DNA of 42,580 nt, taken from positions 1 through 42,580 of the forward strand of contig NZ_JAHLPY010000021.1 in the NCBI RefSeq assembly GCF_018918155.1, given 5' to 3'. Positions 26,154-35,009 of the stretch are shown one piece after another (within the stretch, counting starts at the first letter, position 1; the number at the start of each line of letters is the position of its first letter). The DNA is from Anaerostipes sp. MSJ-23. GTDB lineage: Bacteria; Bacillota; Clostridia; Lachnospirales; Lachnospiraceae. Position numbers and translations under genes: made by a program. The notes under the pieces were generated by a model, which was not told the DNA's origin, made no database searches, and was given only the letters and a program-made list of their open reading frames with translations.

Positions 26154-27274
26154 TCTTCACCCCTTGTTTTTTTCTGATTTTCCCATGAAAGATATGCATT
26201 CATAAATGCATCCAAATCTCCATCTAACACTGCCGATGGATTCCCACTTTCCTCGTTTGTTCTGTGATCTTTTACCAGTGTATATGGCTGTAATACATAA
26301 GAACGAATCTGACTTCCCCATCCATTATCTGTGACATCTCCACGGATATCTGATAATTTTTCGAGATGCTGTTGTTCTTTTAATAAATACAACTTTGTTT
26401 TTAACATCTTCATTGCCTGGTCTTTATTTTTGTGCTGAGAACGCTCATTCTGACATTGTACGACAATTCCTGTTGGAATATGTGTAATTCTGATCGCAGA
26501 GTCTGTTTTATTAATATGCTGCCCACCAGCACCACTGGCACGATACGTATCAATTCTAATATCTTCATCTGCAATTTCTACTTCTAAATCTTCCTTAATT
26601 TCTGGCATCACATCACAAGAAGCAAAAGAAGTCTGTCTCTTTCCAGCTGCATTAAATGGTGAAATTCTTACAAGACGATGAACACCACGTTCCGAGCGCA
26701 AATAGCCAAATGCATTTTCTCCGATAATCTTAACTGTTACTGATTTAATGCCAGCTTCATCTCCATCTAAATAATCAAGTACTTCTGTTTTATATCCTTT
26801 TTTTGTAGCCCATCTTGTATACATACGGTACAACATACTAACCCAATCACAAGATTCTGTTCCTCCAGCACCAGCATGAAGCGTAAGAATCGCATTATTT
26901 TTGTCATATTCTCCAGTCAAAAGAGTAGAAATACGAAGTCGTTCATATTCTTTTTCAAAATCCTTCATCGTATCTACAGCCTCTGCTGCCAAATCTTCAT
27001 CTTCATCCTCAGATGCCATTTCAATTAGCGTCTCGATATCATCAAATTTTGTTTTTAAATCTTCATATTCTTCTACTACATCTTTTAAACCCTTTACTTC
27101 TTTCATTACCTGCTGAGATTTTTCTACCTGGTCCCAAAACCCAGGTTCTTCCATGGAAAGTTCCAGCTGGTCAATTCTTTCTTTTTTTGCCTCTAAAGCA
27201 AGAGAACCACTGAGGTCCTCCAGTGGTTCTCGGAAAGAGTTTAAAGTATATTTTAATTGTTCTAACTCAATCAT
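26150..27274 (-). CDS. prfB: Peptide chain release factor 2, without programmed frameshift
   Basis: RF2 ends translation at UGA and UAA. The 374-residue protein has the stop-recognition tripeptide SPF (in RISPFNAAG) and the catalytic GGQ (GAGGQHINK). The reading frame is continuous from MIELEQLKYT: the usual in-frame UGA and CUUUGA slip site after about 25 codons are absent. At the same position (codons 16-25) there is instead a perfect 11-bp hairpin (27202-27231). AAGGAG precedes the ATG. It lies 11 bp after secA and overlaps the next gene by 4 bp. Confidence 0.97.
   Translation of the reverse strand: MIELEQLKYTLNSFREPLEDLSGSLALEAKKERIDQLELSMEEPGFWDQVEKSQQVMKEVKGLKDVVEEYEDLKTKFDDIETLIEMASEDEDEDLAAEAVDTMKDFEKEYERLRISTLLTGEYDKNNAILTLHAGAGGTESCDWVSMLYRMYTRWATKKGYKTEVLDYLDGDEAGIKSVTVKIIGENAFGYLRSERGVHRLVRISPFNAAGKRQTSFASCDVMPEIKEDLEVEIADEDIRIDTYRASGAGGQHINKTDSAIRITHIPTGIVVQCQNERSQHKNKDQAMKMLKTKLYLLKEQQHLEKLSDIRGDVTDNGWGSQIRSYVLQPYTLVKDHRTNEESGNPSAVLDGDLDAFMNAYLSWENQKKTRGEE
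27202..27231 (-). promoter_or_regulatory. Hairpin with SD-like loop in the prfB start region
   Basis: In the mRNA, GAGAACCACTG pairs with CAGTGGTTCTC (11 bp) with the loop GAGGACCT, so a GGAGG-like sequence is exposed. It spans codons 16-25 of prfB, where RF2 frameshift signals normally lie. A regulatory role is a guess. Confidence 0.5.
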
Positions 27275-27285
27275 TGATAAACTCC

Positions 27286-29856
27286 TTATTTATTTTTTCC
27301 GCAGCAGTTTTTATATTTCTTTCCACTGCCGCACGGACAAGGATCATTTCTTCCAACCTTTGCACCTTTTCTTACATAAGGTTTTCTTTCTACACTTTCA
27401 TCCTTGTTTGTTCCTGTAATAATCGGAGCCTCTTCTCTTTCAATTTTCTGTTCAATTTGAACATGGAATAAAGCCCCTGTTGTTTCTTCCTGAATGGCTT
27501 TTGTCATATCATTAAACATATCAAAACCGATCATACGATATTCAACAACCGGATCTCTCTGTCCATAAGCCTGCATTCCGATTCCTTCTCTTAACTGATC
27601 CATATCATCGATATGATCCATCCATTTACGGTCAATGACCTTCAAGAGAATGATACGCTCAATTTCACGAAGATCAAAGTCTTCAAATTCTTTTTCTTTC
27701 TCTTCATATAATGCAACCGTTTCTTCCTGAAGACGTTCAATCAGTGTTTCCACTTTACCAGACTTTTTCTCTGCATCAGTAAGTTCAATTTTATTTAACG
27801 GCACAATTGGAAGAAGTTCTGCATTTAAAGAATCTAAATCCCATTCTTCTGGAGGAAGTTCATCGCTGATAACCTGGCTAACATGATTTGCAACTGTTTC
27901 TTTCATCATATTCAAAACAGAGTTTCTCATATTATCCCCATCGAGAACTCTACGACGTTCTTTGTAGATAACTTCGCGCTGATCATTGTTGACACGGTCA
28001 TAATCCAACAAGTTTTTACGAATACCAAAGTTATTATTTTCGATCTTCTTTTGTGCTCTTTCAATTGTTTTACTAATAGATTTATGCTGGATTTCTTCTC
28101 CTTCTGGAATACCGAGAGCATTGTAAATAGAAATCATACGCTCAGATCCAAACAGACGCATTAAATCATCTTCAAGGGACAGATAGAATTTAGATTCTCC
28201 CGGATCTCCCTGACGACCTGCACGACCACGCAGCTGATTATCAATACGTCTAGATTCATGACGTTCTGTACCAATAATCTTTAATCCACCAAGTTCTGCA
28301 ACACCATCTTCCAGGACGATATCGGTACCACGACCTGCCATGTTCGTCGCAATAGTAACAGCACCAATTTCACCTGCATGAGAAATAATTTCTGCTTCTT
28401 TCTCATGGAACTTCGCATTTAAGACATTATGCTTGATACGCTTCTTCTTTAACATTGCACTTAGTTCTTCCGAAGTTTCAATGGTAATTGTACCTACCAG
28501 AACTGGCTGTCCTTTTTCATGAGAAGCAATGATATCGTCTACAACGGCATTCATTTTTTCTCTTTTTGTTTTATAAATTGCATCATTATGATCAATACGA
28601 ATAACCGGTTTGTTTGTTGGAATTTCAACAACGTCCATTCCATAAATCTCGCGGAATTCCTGTTCCTCTGTCTTAGCAGTACCTGTCATACCAGCTTTCT
28701 TTTCATATTTATTAAAGAAATTCTGGAAGGTAATTGTTGCCAGAGTTTTAGACTCTCTTTTTACCTGTACATGTTCTTTTGCTTCAATTGCCTGATGAAG
28801 GCCATCGGAATAACGTCTTCCTGGCATAATACGTCCAGTAAATTCATCGACAATAAGAACTTCATTATCTTTTACAACATAATCTTTGTCTTTAAACATT
28901 AAATTATGTGCTCGAAGAGCAAGAATAATATTATGCTGAATTGCCAGGTTATCTGGATCTGCCAAGTTTTCAATATGGAAAAATTCCTCAACCTTACGCA
29001 CACCTTCTGCTGTCAAAAGAATATTCTTGTCTTTTTCATTTACAAGGAAATCTCCATCTTCTTTGATATCTTCATTCATTAAGATATCCATCTTAGATAA
29101 TTCACCATCAGAACTTCCACGTTCCATCTGACGTGCTAAAATATCACATGCACGGTAAAGCTCTGTTGATTTTCCACTTTCTCCAGAAATAATCAATGGT
29201 GTTCTCGCTTCATCAATCAAAACCGAGTCAACCTCATCGACAATCGCATAATGAAGGTCTCTCTGTACAAGATCTGCTTTGTCAATGACCATATTATCTC
29301 TTAAATAATCAAATCCAAGTTCGTTATTTGTAATATAAGTAATATCACAATTATATGCAGCACGACGTTGATCATTATCCATATCATTTGTAACAACACC
29401 GACACTGACTCCAAGTGCATTATGCACCTGTCCCATCCATTCTGCATCACGAGTAGCCAAATAATCATTGACCGTTACGATATGAACACCCTTTCCTTCC
29501 AGTGCATTTAAATAAGCAGGTAACGTAGAAACAAGGGTTTTACCTTCTCCTGTTCTCATCTCTGCAATTCTTCCCTGATGCAGGATAATTCCACCGATTA
29601 ACTGTACTCTATAATGTTTCAGTCCAATGGTACGGCTACTGGCTTCACGTACAACAGCAAATGCTTCTGGAAGAAGATCATCCAATGTTTCACCTTTGGA
29701 TAAACGGTCTTTAAATTCTTCTGTTTTTGCTCTTAATTCTTCGTCCGATAACTTCTGCATGGATTCATCCAGTGCCTCAATTTTATCCACGGTTTTGCTG
29801 ATTCGCTTCAGTTCTTTTTCACTGTGAGAACCAAACATCTTATCAAATAAACTCAT
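27286..29856 (-). CDS. secA: Preprotein translocase ATPase SecA
   Basis: SecA drives protein export through SecYEG. The 856-residue protein has Walker A MRTGEGKT, the DEVDS box, the helicase motif [10 protein letters not shown], and a C-terminal zinc-binding tail [14 protein letters not shown] that binds SecB or ribosomes. AGGAG precedes the ATG. It is the first gene of secA-prfB-ydcF. Its leader contains a small hairpin (29881-29900) after a sigma-A promoter. Confidence 0.98.
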   Translation of the reverse strand: MSLFDKMFGSHSEKELKRISKTVDKIEALDESMQKLSDEELRAKTEEFKDRLSKGETLDDLLPEAFAVVREASSRTIGLKHYRVQLIGGIILHQGRIAEMRTGEGKTLVSTLPAYLNALEGKGVHIVTVNDYLATRDAEWMGQVHNALGVSVGVVTNDMDNDQRRAAYNCDITYITNNELGFDYLRDNMVIDKADLVQRDLHYAIVDEVDSVLIDEARTPLIISGESGKSTELYRACDILARQMERGSSDGELSKMDILMNEDIKEDGDFLVNEKDKNILLTAEGVRKVEEFFHIENLADPDNLAIQHNIILALRAHNLMFKDKDYVVKDNEVLIVDEFTGRIMPGRRYSDGLHQAIEAKEHVQVKRESKTLATITFQNFFNKYEKKAGMTGTAKTEEQEFREIYGMDVVEIPTNKPVIRIDHNDAIYKTKREKMNAVVDDIIASHEKGQPVLVGTITIETSEELSAMLKKKRIKHNVLNAKFHEKEAEIISHAGEIGAVTIATNMAGRGTDIVLEDGVAELGGLKIIGTERHESRRIDNQLRGRAGRQGDPGESKFYLSLEDDLMRLFGSERMISIYNALGIPEGEEIQHKSISKTIERAQKKIENNNFGIRKNLLDYDRVNNDQREVIYKERRRVLDGDNMRNSVLNMMKETVANHVSQVISDELPPEEWDLDSLNAELLPIVPLNKIELTDAEKKSGKVETLIERLQEETVALYEEKEKEFEDFDLREIERIILLKVIDRKWMDHIDDMDQLREGIGMQAYGQRDPVVEYRMIGFDMFNDMTKAIQEETTGALFHVQIEQKIEREEAPIITGTNKDESVERKPYVRKGAKVGRNDPCPCGSGKKYKNCCGKNK

Positions 29857-29880
29857 AAATTTGTTCTCCTAACTAATACT

Positions 29881-29900
29881 GTCTATCATAGTATATAGAC
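29881..29900 (-). other. Hairpin in the secA leader
   Basis: GTCTAT (29881-29886) pairs with ATAGAC (29895-29900) in the transcript between the promoter and the secA RBS. It could affect mRNA stability; no regulator is known to me for this site. Confidence 0.35.
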
Positions 29901-29906
29901 TGTTAT

Positions 29907-29935
29907 ATTGTAACACTTCTAAATATCCGACGCAA
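29907..29935 (-). promoter_or_regulatory. Promoter of secA
   Basis: Minus-strand TTGCGT (29930-29935), 17-bp spacer and TACAAT (29907-29912) with an upstream TG. Confidence 0.65.
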
Positions 29936-30074
29936 GCAAACTGCCTTTAAAAACCTTGATTTTATTTAATTTTAACATATCTTTTGAAATTTTTTCTTAA
30001 TTATAGGCGAAAAGAGTTTTATATTTTGTAAGCTTCTGCATCATATTTACAATCATATAAAACCATAAAGAAAA

Positions 30075-30100
30075 AGGAGACCCTTTGAAAAGAGCCTCCT
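30075..30100 (-). terminator. Terminator of hpf
   Basis: Minus-strand AGGAG...CTCCT stem with an inner pairing of GCTCTTT and AAAGGGT, followed by TTTTCTTT, 15 bp after the hpf stop. Confidence 0.75.
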
Positions 30101-30114
30101 GTCAACAGAATTTT

Positions 30115-30645
30115 CTAAAATTCTGGTTCGATCAATCCGTATGTATTTTCTTTTCTCTTATATACGACATTGACTTCGAACGTATCAGAATTACGGAATA
30201 CGAAGAAATCATGTCCCAATAATTCCATCTGGATGCATGCTTCTTCTACATCCATCGGTTTGATGGCAAATTTCTTGGTTCTGATAATCTGAATATCATC
30301 ATCTTCCACTTCATCTTCCATATCCATAAATTCCTGCTTGAAGCTGGTTCCCTCATGCTTCTGATTCATCAGTCTTGTTTTATATCTGCGAATCTGACGT
30401 TCAATCACATCTACAACTAAATCAATGGATACATACATATCCTCGCTTCCTTCTTCTGCACGGATAATATGTCCCTTCATAGGAATGGTAACTTCAATCT
30501 TCTGTCTACCTTTTTGAACACTGAGGGTAACGTTGACAATCGTGTCATCTACCAGATACTTATTGAGGCGGCCAAGTTTTTCCTCAACTGCTGCCTTCAT
30601 TCCTTCTGTAACCTCGATGTTCTTTCCACTAATAATGAACTTCAT
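30115..30645 (-). CDS. hpf: Ribosome hibernation promoting factor, long form
   Basis: Long HPF dimerises ribosomes into inactive 100S particles in stationary phase. The 176-residue protein has the N-terminal ribosome-binding domain (FIISGKNIEVTEGMK) and the C-terminal dimerisation domain (ACIQMELLGHDFFVFRNSDT, VVYKRKENTYGLI). The start at 30645 follows AAGGAG at 9 nt; the frame extends upstream but without a site. It is monocistronic between its own promoter and terminator. A DnaA-box cluster lies about 145-225 bp upstream of the start. Confidence 0.95.
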   Translation of the reverse strand: MKFIISGKNIEVTEGMKAAVEEKLGRLNKYLVDDTIVNVTLSVQKGRQKIEVTIPMKGHIIRAEEGSEDMYVSIDLVVDVIERQIRRYKTRLMNQKHEGTSFKQEFMDMEDEVEDDDIQIIRTKKFAIKPMDVEEACIQMELLGHDFFVFRNSDTFEVNVVYKRKENTYGLIEPEF

Positions 30646-30678
30646 GACTCCCAACTCCTTTACTTTTAATGTAAAATC

Positions 30679-30684
30679 ATTATA
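30679..30684 (-). promoter_or_regulatory. Extended -10 of hpf
   Basis: Minus-strand TGTTATAAT 34 bp upstream of the hpf start; weak -35 (TTCCAA). Confidence 0.6.
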
Positions 30685-30789
30685 ACATAGATTGGCCGTC
30701 ATTGGAACAAAAATCTTTTTAGAAATACTACACAAAACATTTGTTTTCTTTTTTGTTTTTTTAACAATCAATTTTTGTCGAAAACACCC

Positions 30790-30871
30790 TGTGGATAATG
30801 TGGATAACTTTGTGTATAACTAGTTTTCGGCTAATTTCCGTTATTTTACATGTGGATAACTTTGTGTATAA
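30790..30871 (+). promoter_or_regulatory. Cluster of five DnaA boxes
   Basis: Five 9-mers match the DnaA box TTATNCACA exactly (read on the minus strand): 30790-30798, 30799-30807, 30811-30819, 30851-30859 and 30863-30871. Boxes 2-3 and 4-5 form two identical 21-bp direct repeats (30799-30819 and 30851-30871), 52 bp apart. The surrounding 330-bp gap between hpf and trxB is AT-rich and has no gene. dnaA and dnaN are not nearby, so this is more likely a DnaA regulatory or titration site than the chromosomal origin. Confidence 0.8.
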
Positions 30872-30975
30872 AATTTGCAATCATTTCTGGTTATTTTTTC
30901 CTTTTTTAATCCAATTATACATGTCTCACAAATCGTAAAAAAGTACTTGCAAAATCATTTTTTAGTCACCAAAAA

Positions 30976-31920
30976 TTATTTAATTAAGTTTTCAGAAAAT
31001 TGTGTCATCTGCAAATAACGCTCTACTGATAAAACGCAATTTGCCCCGTCAGCTGCGGCGGTTACCACCTGTCTTAAATTTTTCGTTCTTCCATCTCCAG
31101 CGACAAAAATTCCAGGTAAATTTGTCACTCCATCTTCTCCTGCAACAATGTATCCCTGCTCATCTGTTTGAAGCTTTCCAGCAAGGAAATTCGCAGCAGG
31201 CTGTGTACCGACAGCAATAAAGATTCCATCAACCAAAAGTGACTTATCCACATGGTTATCCACATTTTCAATCGTTATGCTTTCCACCTGATTTTCACCG
31301 TCGATTTTTGTCACAATCGTATTCCATAACACTTCAATTATTTCATTTTTTTCTACCTGATCTTGCAGAATTTTTGCCCCGCGGAACGCATCTCTTCGAT
31401 GAATCAAATACACTTTTTTGCAAATTCTACTCAAGAAAATAGCATCTTCCAGGGCAACATCTCCACCACCGACAACAGCTGCTGTCTTATTACGGAAAAA
31501 TGCTCCATCACATGTTGCACAATAGGAAACTCCCATACCGCCAAGACGTTCTTCTCCTTCAACACCAAGAAGCCGATGCTGTGCACCTGTTGCAAGAATG
31601 ATCGTCTTTGCCTTTAAAACTTCTCCACTTTTTAAATAAATTTCCCTGATCAGATCATCCACACAGATATCCGTTACCTCTGCTGTCTTTATTTCAACAC
31701 CAAGTTCTTTTGCATGTTCTGCAAATTTATCTCCAAGATCCATTCCATTGGTTTTTGGCATTCCTGGATAGTTATCAACTTCATAAGTCTGAACCACCTG
31801 TCCACCAGGAAGATATTCTTTTTCAAGAACAATACAGTTCAACATAGCTCTTTTTGCATAAATTGCTGCTGACATTCCTGCCGGTCCAGATCCAATGATC
31901 ACAAGATCGTAAACTTTCAT
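30976..31920 (-). CDS. trxB: Thioredoxin reductase
   Basis: FAD- and NADPH-dependent reductase that recycles thioredoxin. The 314-residue protein has the FAD site GSGPAG at residues 10-15, the redox pair CATC (Cys134, Cys137), the NADPH loop GGGDVALEDA with HRRDAFR, and the C-terminal GIFVAGDGR. AAAGGAG precedes the ATG at 31920; the frame extends upstream to 31983 without a good start. It is transcribed alone from an extended -10 promoter. No thioredoxin gene is beside it. Confidence 0.96.
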   Translation of the reverse strand: MKVYDLVIIGSGPAGMSAAIYAKRAMLNCIVLEKEYLPGGQVVQTYEVDNYPGMPKTNGMDLGDKFAEHAKELGVEIKTAEVTDICVDDLIREIYLKSGEVLKAKTIILATGAQHRLLGVEGEERLGGMGVSYCATCDGAFFRNKTAAVVGGGDVALEDAIFLSRICKKVYLIHRRDAFRGAKILQDQVEKNEIIEVLWNTIVTKIDGENQVESITIENVDNHVDKSLLVDGIFIAVGTQPAANFLAGKLQTDEQGYIVAGEDGVTNLPGIFVAGDGRTKNLRQVVTAAADGANCVLSVERYLQMTQFSENLIK

Positions 31921-31962
31921 TTTTCTTTCTCCTTTATAGATATTTTGTACTTTTTCTTCTAT

Positions 31963-31968
31963 ATTATA
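31963..31968 (-). promoter_or_regulatory. Extended -10 of trxB
   Basis: Minus-strand TGGTATAAT 43 bp upstream of the trxB start; no clear -35. Confidence 0.6.
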
Positions 31969-32009
31969 CCAGTTTGTCCACATATTATGAGAAAAAGTTT
32001 TCTCAAATA

Positions 32010-32033
32010 ATATTTAGATAACTTTCTAAATAT
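32010..32033. promoter_or_regulatory. SdpR-type operator 1
   Basis: ATATTTAGA (32010-32018) and TCTAAATAT (32025-32033) form a perfect 9-bp dyad with a 6-bp centre, lying just upstream of the -35 of sdpR. A related site is repeated over the -10, as expected for autorepression by an ArsR-type protein. Confidence 0.7.
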
Positions 32034-32036
32034 CAA

Positions 32037-32065
32037 TTGACATCTGTGTATTTTCATGCTACATT
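32037..32065 (+). promoter_or_regulatory. Promoter of sdpR-sdpI
   Basis: TTGACA (32037-32042), 17-bp spacer and TACATT (32060-32065) with upstream TG. It is bracketed by the two operators. Confidence 0.8.
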
Positions 32066-32082
32066 TAGATAAACTTCTAATT
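32063..32082. promoter_or_regulatory. SdpR-type operator 2
   Basis: ATTTAGA (32063-32069), 6 bp, TCTAATT (32076-32082): one mismatch from the dyad of operator 1. It overlaps the -10 box and the transcription start, so binding here would block sdpRI transcription. Confidence 0.65.
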
Positions 32083-32101
32083 ATATAAAGGAGATGATTT
32101 C

Positions 32102-32374
32102 TTGGGGTTTCAGCAAACATTTAAAGCACTATCCGACCCTACTAGAAGAGAAATTTTAAACCTTTTAAAAGATGGAGCTCTTTCTGCAGGAGAAATCGGA
32201 GAACATTTTGAAATGACGGGAGCTACTTTATCTCATCATTTCAACCTTTTAAAAGAAGCAAACCTAGTGACGGTGACAAGACATGGAAAATTTATCTACT
32301 ATGAATTAAATTTATCGGTCTTTGAGGAAATTATTTATTGGTTTCAAAGTTTTAAGGAGGATAAGAACAATTGA
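32102..32374 (+). CDS. sdpR: ArsR-family autorepressor SdpR
   Basis: A 90-residue winged-helix repressor that closely follows SdpR: FKALSDPTRREILNLLKDG, then GEIGEHFEMTGATLSHHFNLLKEANLV as the DNA-binding helix-turn-helix, and the wing VTRHGKFIYYEL. No metal-binding cysteines of classic ArsR proteins are seen. It starts with TTG at 32102, behind AAGGAG; no ATG fits. In B. subtilis SdpR represses sdpRI and is held at the membrane by SdpI when the SdpC toxin is present. Two operator dyads flank its promoter. It overlaps sdpI by 4 bp. Confidence 0.9.
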   Translation: MGFQQTFKALSDPTRREILNLLKDGALSAGEIGEHFEMTGATLSHHFNLLKEANLVTVTRHGKFIYYELNLSVFEEIIYWFQSFKEDKNN

Positions 32375-33000
32375 AAATAAGAAATAAAACTATTTTATTT
32401 ATTTTTATGATATCTTTGCTAATTTCAATCATTGCTTTTCCGTCTCTGAAAGAACAGATTCCTATTCATTGGGGCTTTGATGGAAAAATTGATGGATATG
32501 GGAGTCGATACTGGATTTTCCTAGAGCCTGCGCTAATCCTGATTTTTAGGTTTTTCATGGATTTTGTTCGAAAAATTGATCCAAAGAAAAATTCCTATCA
32601 TATTTTTCATAGAGAATACGATTTATTTATGACTGCCATCGCTCTTTTTATCCTGGCCATACAAATTTTTTCTCTTGGTCCAGCCTTTGGTATACAACTT
32701 CCCGTTGGAAAACTTGTTATATTTATCGTTGGAATTCTTCTTTCCTTTATTGGAAATTTGCTTCCAAAATTAAAACCGAACTATTTTATGGGAATTAAAA
32801 CCCCATGGTCTATTGCTAACGAAACTGTCTGGTTTAAAACACATCGCATTGCAGGAAAAATATGGTTTATCGGAGGCATCTTGATGGCATTGTCCATTTT
32901 TCTTCCAAATTCAATACAGACCATTCTCTTTGTTACCATTCTTAGTGTTATGGTTTTAGTTCCTTATGTCTATTCCTATTATGTATATAAAAAAGAATAA
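32371..33000 (+). CDS. sdpI: SdpI-family immunity/signal membrane protein
   Basis: A 209-residue membrane protein with about six hydrophobic helices, the N-terminal DUF1648-type sequence IPIHWGFDGKIDGYGSR and the C-terminal SdpI block NYFMGIKTPWSIANETVWFKTHRIAGK. In B. subtilis SdpI gives immunity to the SdpC toxin and sequesters SdpR. Like sdpR it starts with TTG (32371), with AAGGAGG upstream, and overlaps sdpR by 4 bp. The toxin operon sdpABC is not next to it, so this is an orphan pair. Confidence 0.9.
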   Translation: MKIRNKTILFIFMISLLISIIAFPSLKEQIPIHWGFDGKIDGYGSRYWIFLEPALILIFRFFMDFVRKIDPKKNSYHIFHREYDLFMTAIALFILAIQIFSLGPAFGIQLPVGKLVIFIVGILLSFIGNLLPKLKPNYFMGIKTPWSIANETVWFKTHRIAGKIWFIGGILMALSIFLPNSIQTILFVTILSVMVLVPYVYSYYVYKKE

Positions 33001-33045
33001 ATAACATCTGCCGTTATTGAAAAATCAATAGCGGCAGATGTTATT
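33000..33045. terminator. Bidirectional terminator between sdpI and glgB
   Basis: 33000-33020 pairs with 33025-33045 over 21 bp (one G-U), with an AAAA loop and TTTT on the plus strand. It begins in the sdpI stop codon and ends 3 bp before the glgB stop, serving both convergent genes. Confidence 0.92.
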
Positions 33046-33048
33046 TTC

Positions 33049-34860
33049 TTATGAAATTGGCTTCTTTTTTAACTCCAAAAGAATTCCACTATATCGTGGC
33101 AATGTTATCGTAAGTTCACTCTCTTGTTCTTTTCCCTTTAGGTGACAATTTTCCTTCCGTTTCTTTATCGTTCCACCATAAATTTCCCAATCCGTATGAA
33201 GTAAAATCTTCTTTCTCCACCTTCCTGAAATCTGAAACTTATAATCCTCTTGCTCCTGATCTGAAAAATTTAAAACAGCAACTAACATCGTATCCTCTTT
33301 CATTCTTCCAATCGAATAGATGCATCGCTCTTCCTGATGGCAGTCAAGCCATTGAAAATTATATGGATGATAATCTTTATGCAATGCATCCTCCTTCTGG
33401 TAAATTTTATTTAATTCAATCATATAACGATGAAATGCCTTATGAATTGGGTATTCTAATATACACCAGTCCTGTTCTTGTTTTTCATCCCACTCTCTTA
33501 ACTGACCAAACTCATTTCCCATAAAGTTCAGTTTTTTCCCAGGATGCATCATCATGTATAAATACATCGCCCGCGCCTGTGGAAATTTATCATCATAATC
33601 TCCATACATCTTCTGCAGAATCGTTGCTTTTCCATGAACAACTTCATCGTGACAAAATTCCAACATATAATGTTCATTCCAATAATACATCATAGAAAAT
33701 GTCAGTTTATGATAATCCCTTGTTCGATACTGTGGACCTGTTTGGAAATATTCCAGCGTATCATGCATCCAACCTAGATCCCATTTGTAATCAAAACCAA
33801 GTCCGCCTTTCCATACTGGAGTTGTTACTCCCTGATAGGAAGTAGAATCTTCCGCAATAAGCATCGCTGTTGGATGGCGCTGTTTCAATCCAAGATTGAA
33901 ATCTTTTAAAAATTTGATCGCTGTATCATTAATTCCTCGTCTCTCATCTCCCTGCCAATAAATCAATCGACTCACTGCATCCATACGAATTCCATCAAAA
34001 TGATACTCTGACAACCAATAATTTGCAGCAGACTGCAAAAAACATTGAACTTCTCTTCTAGAATGAATAAAATTACAGCTTCCCCATTCACTTTCTCCAG
34101 TATCTCGATTGTCATACTCATAAAATGGAGTTCCATCGTATAATCTCAGTCCATAAGTATCAACCGCAAAATGCACCGGAACAAAATCCATGATTACACC
34201 AATTCCTGCCTGATGCAAAAGATCAACAAATTTCATTAGCTGCGCTGGCTTTCCATATCTTTTTGTTGGAGCAAAAAATCCAGTATTCTGATATCCCCAT
34301 GAACCGTCAAACGGATGCTCTGAAAGCGGCATCAGCTCCACATGCGTATAATGATTACTTTTCAAATAAGGAACTAGCATTTTTGCAATTTCATCATAAG
34401 AGTACCATCCATTTTTATCTTCTGGATTCATTTTCCATGATCCCATATGCATCTCATAAATATTAACAGCCTCTTCCATGCCATCATTACGACCTTCCAT
34501 CCATTCCTGGTCATGAAATTCATATTCCGAAAGATCACAAATAATTGAGCAATCTCCCGGTCTTAACTCCATCTCAAACCCATATGGATCACAATGTTGC
34601 TGCATATGTCCTCCAGGACCATAAATACAATATTTATACATTTGTCCAACCTGTGCCTGATTCGAATAAAAGGAAAAGAAACCACTCTGATCTTCTTTTG
34701 TGAGGAACTCTTCTTGCCATTGATTAAACTCCCCAATAATCGAAATTTTTTCTGCTCTTGGAGCATAGGTGATAAAACGGATTCCATCTCCTTCTTTATG
34801 CGCACCCATATATTTATATGCATCAAATATTTTCCCATCGTAAAAGTCCTGTCGATTCAT
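33049..34860 (-). CDS. glgB: 1,4-alpha-glucan (glycogen) branching enzyme
   Basis: Introduces alpha-1,6 branches in glycogen. The 603-residue protein has an N-terminal CBM48 domain (about 1-110), the GH13 catalytic barrel with conserved regions DFVPVHF, GIRMDAVSRLIYW (nucleophile Asp), LIAEDST (acid/base Glu) and CHDEVVHGK, and a C-terminal beta domain. It lacks the extra N-terminal module of the 730-residue enzymes. AAGGGGG precedes the ATG. No other glycogen genes are adjacent. Its promoter overlaps that of the divergent TetR gene. Confidence 0.93.
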   Translation of the reverse strand: MNRQDFYDGKIFDAYKYMGAHKEGDGIRFITYAPRAEKISIIGEFNQWQEEFLTKEDQSGFFSFYSNQAQVGQMYKYCIYGPGGHMQQHCDPYGFEMELRPGDCSIICDLSEYEFHDQEWMEGRNDGMEEAVNIYEMHMGSWKMNPEDKNGWYSYDEIAKMLVPYLKSNHYTHVELMPLSEHPFDGSWGYQNTGFFAPTKRYGKPAQLMKFVDLLHQAGIGVIMDFVPVHFAVDTYGLRLYDGTPFYEYDNRDTGESEWGSCNFIHSRREVQCFLQSAANYWLSEYHFDGIRMDAVSRLIYWQGDERRGINDTAIKFLKDFNLGLKQRHPTAMLIAEDSTSYQGVTTPVWKGGLGFDYKWDLGWMHDTLEYFQTGPQYRTRDYHKLTFSMMYYWNEHYMLEFCHDEVVHGKATILQKMYGDYDDKFPQARAMYLYMMMHPGKKLNFMGNEFGQLREWDEKQEQDWCILEYPIHKAFHRYMIELNKIYQKEDALHKDYHPYNFQWLDCHQEERCIYSIGRMKEDTMLVAVLNFSDQEQEDYKFQISGRWRKKILLHTDWEIYGGTIKKRKENCHLKGKEQESELTITLPRYSGILLELKKKPIS

Positions 34861-34886
34861 TTCAATGCCCCCTTATCCTACAAGTG

Positions 34887-34915
34887 TTGTTTTTCATTCA
34901 TATGTATATTATAAT
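34887..34915 (+). promoter_or_regulatory. Promoter of the TetR-family gene
   Basis: Plus-strand TTGTTT (34887-34892), 17-bp spacer and TATAAT (34910-34915), overlapping the glgB promoter so that both cannot be occupied at once. Confidence 0.6.
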
Positions 34916-34927
34916 CAATATATGAAT
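34896..34927. promoter_or_regulatory. Inverted repeat over the glgB/tetR promoters
   Basis: ATTCATAT (34896-34903) and ATATGAAT (34920-34927) flank the shared -10 region. It is a candidate operator for the adjacent TetR protein, which would control both genes. Confidence 0.4.
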
Positions 34928-34936
34928 ATGGAACAA
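34908..34936 (-). promoter_or_regulatory. Promoter of glgB, overlapping the tetR promoter
   Basis: Minus-strand TTGTTC (34931-34936), 17-bp spacer and TATAAT (34908-34913). The -10 box shares bases with the -10 of the divergent TetR gene. Confidence 0.65.
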
Positions 34937-35009
34937 CCATCAAACAATAAAAATATGCTGTTTATCCAACATTTTTCCATAAATTTCAGCATTTTAGAAA
35001 GGACTTTTT

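Noticed and set aside
30772-30975. Chromosomal replication origin at the DnaA-box cluster
   Set aside because: No dnaA, dnaN or related genes are near, and gene direction does not change across it; kept as a DnaA-box cluster only.
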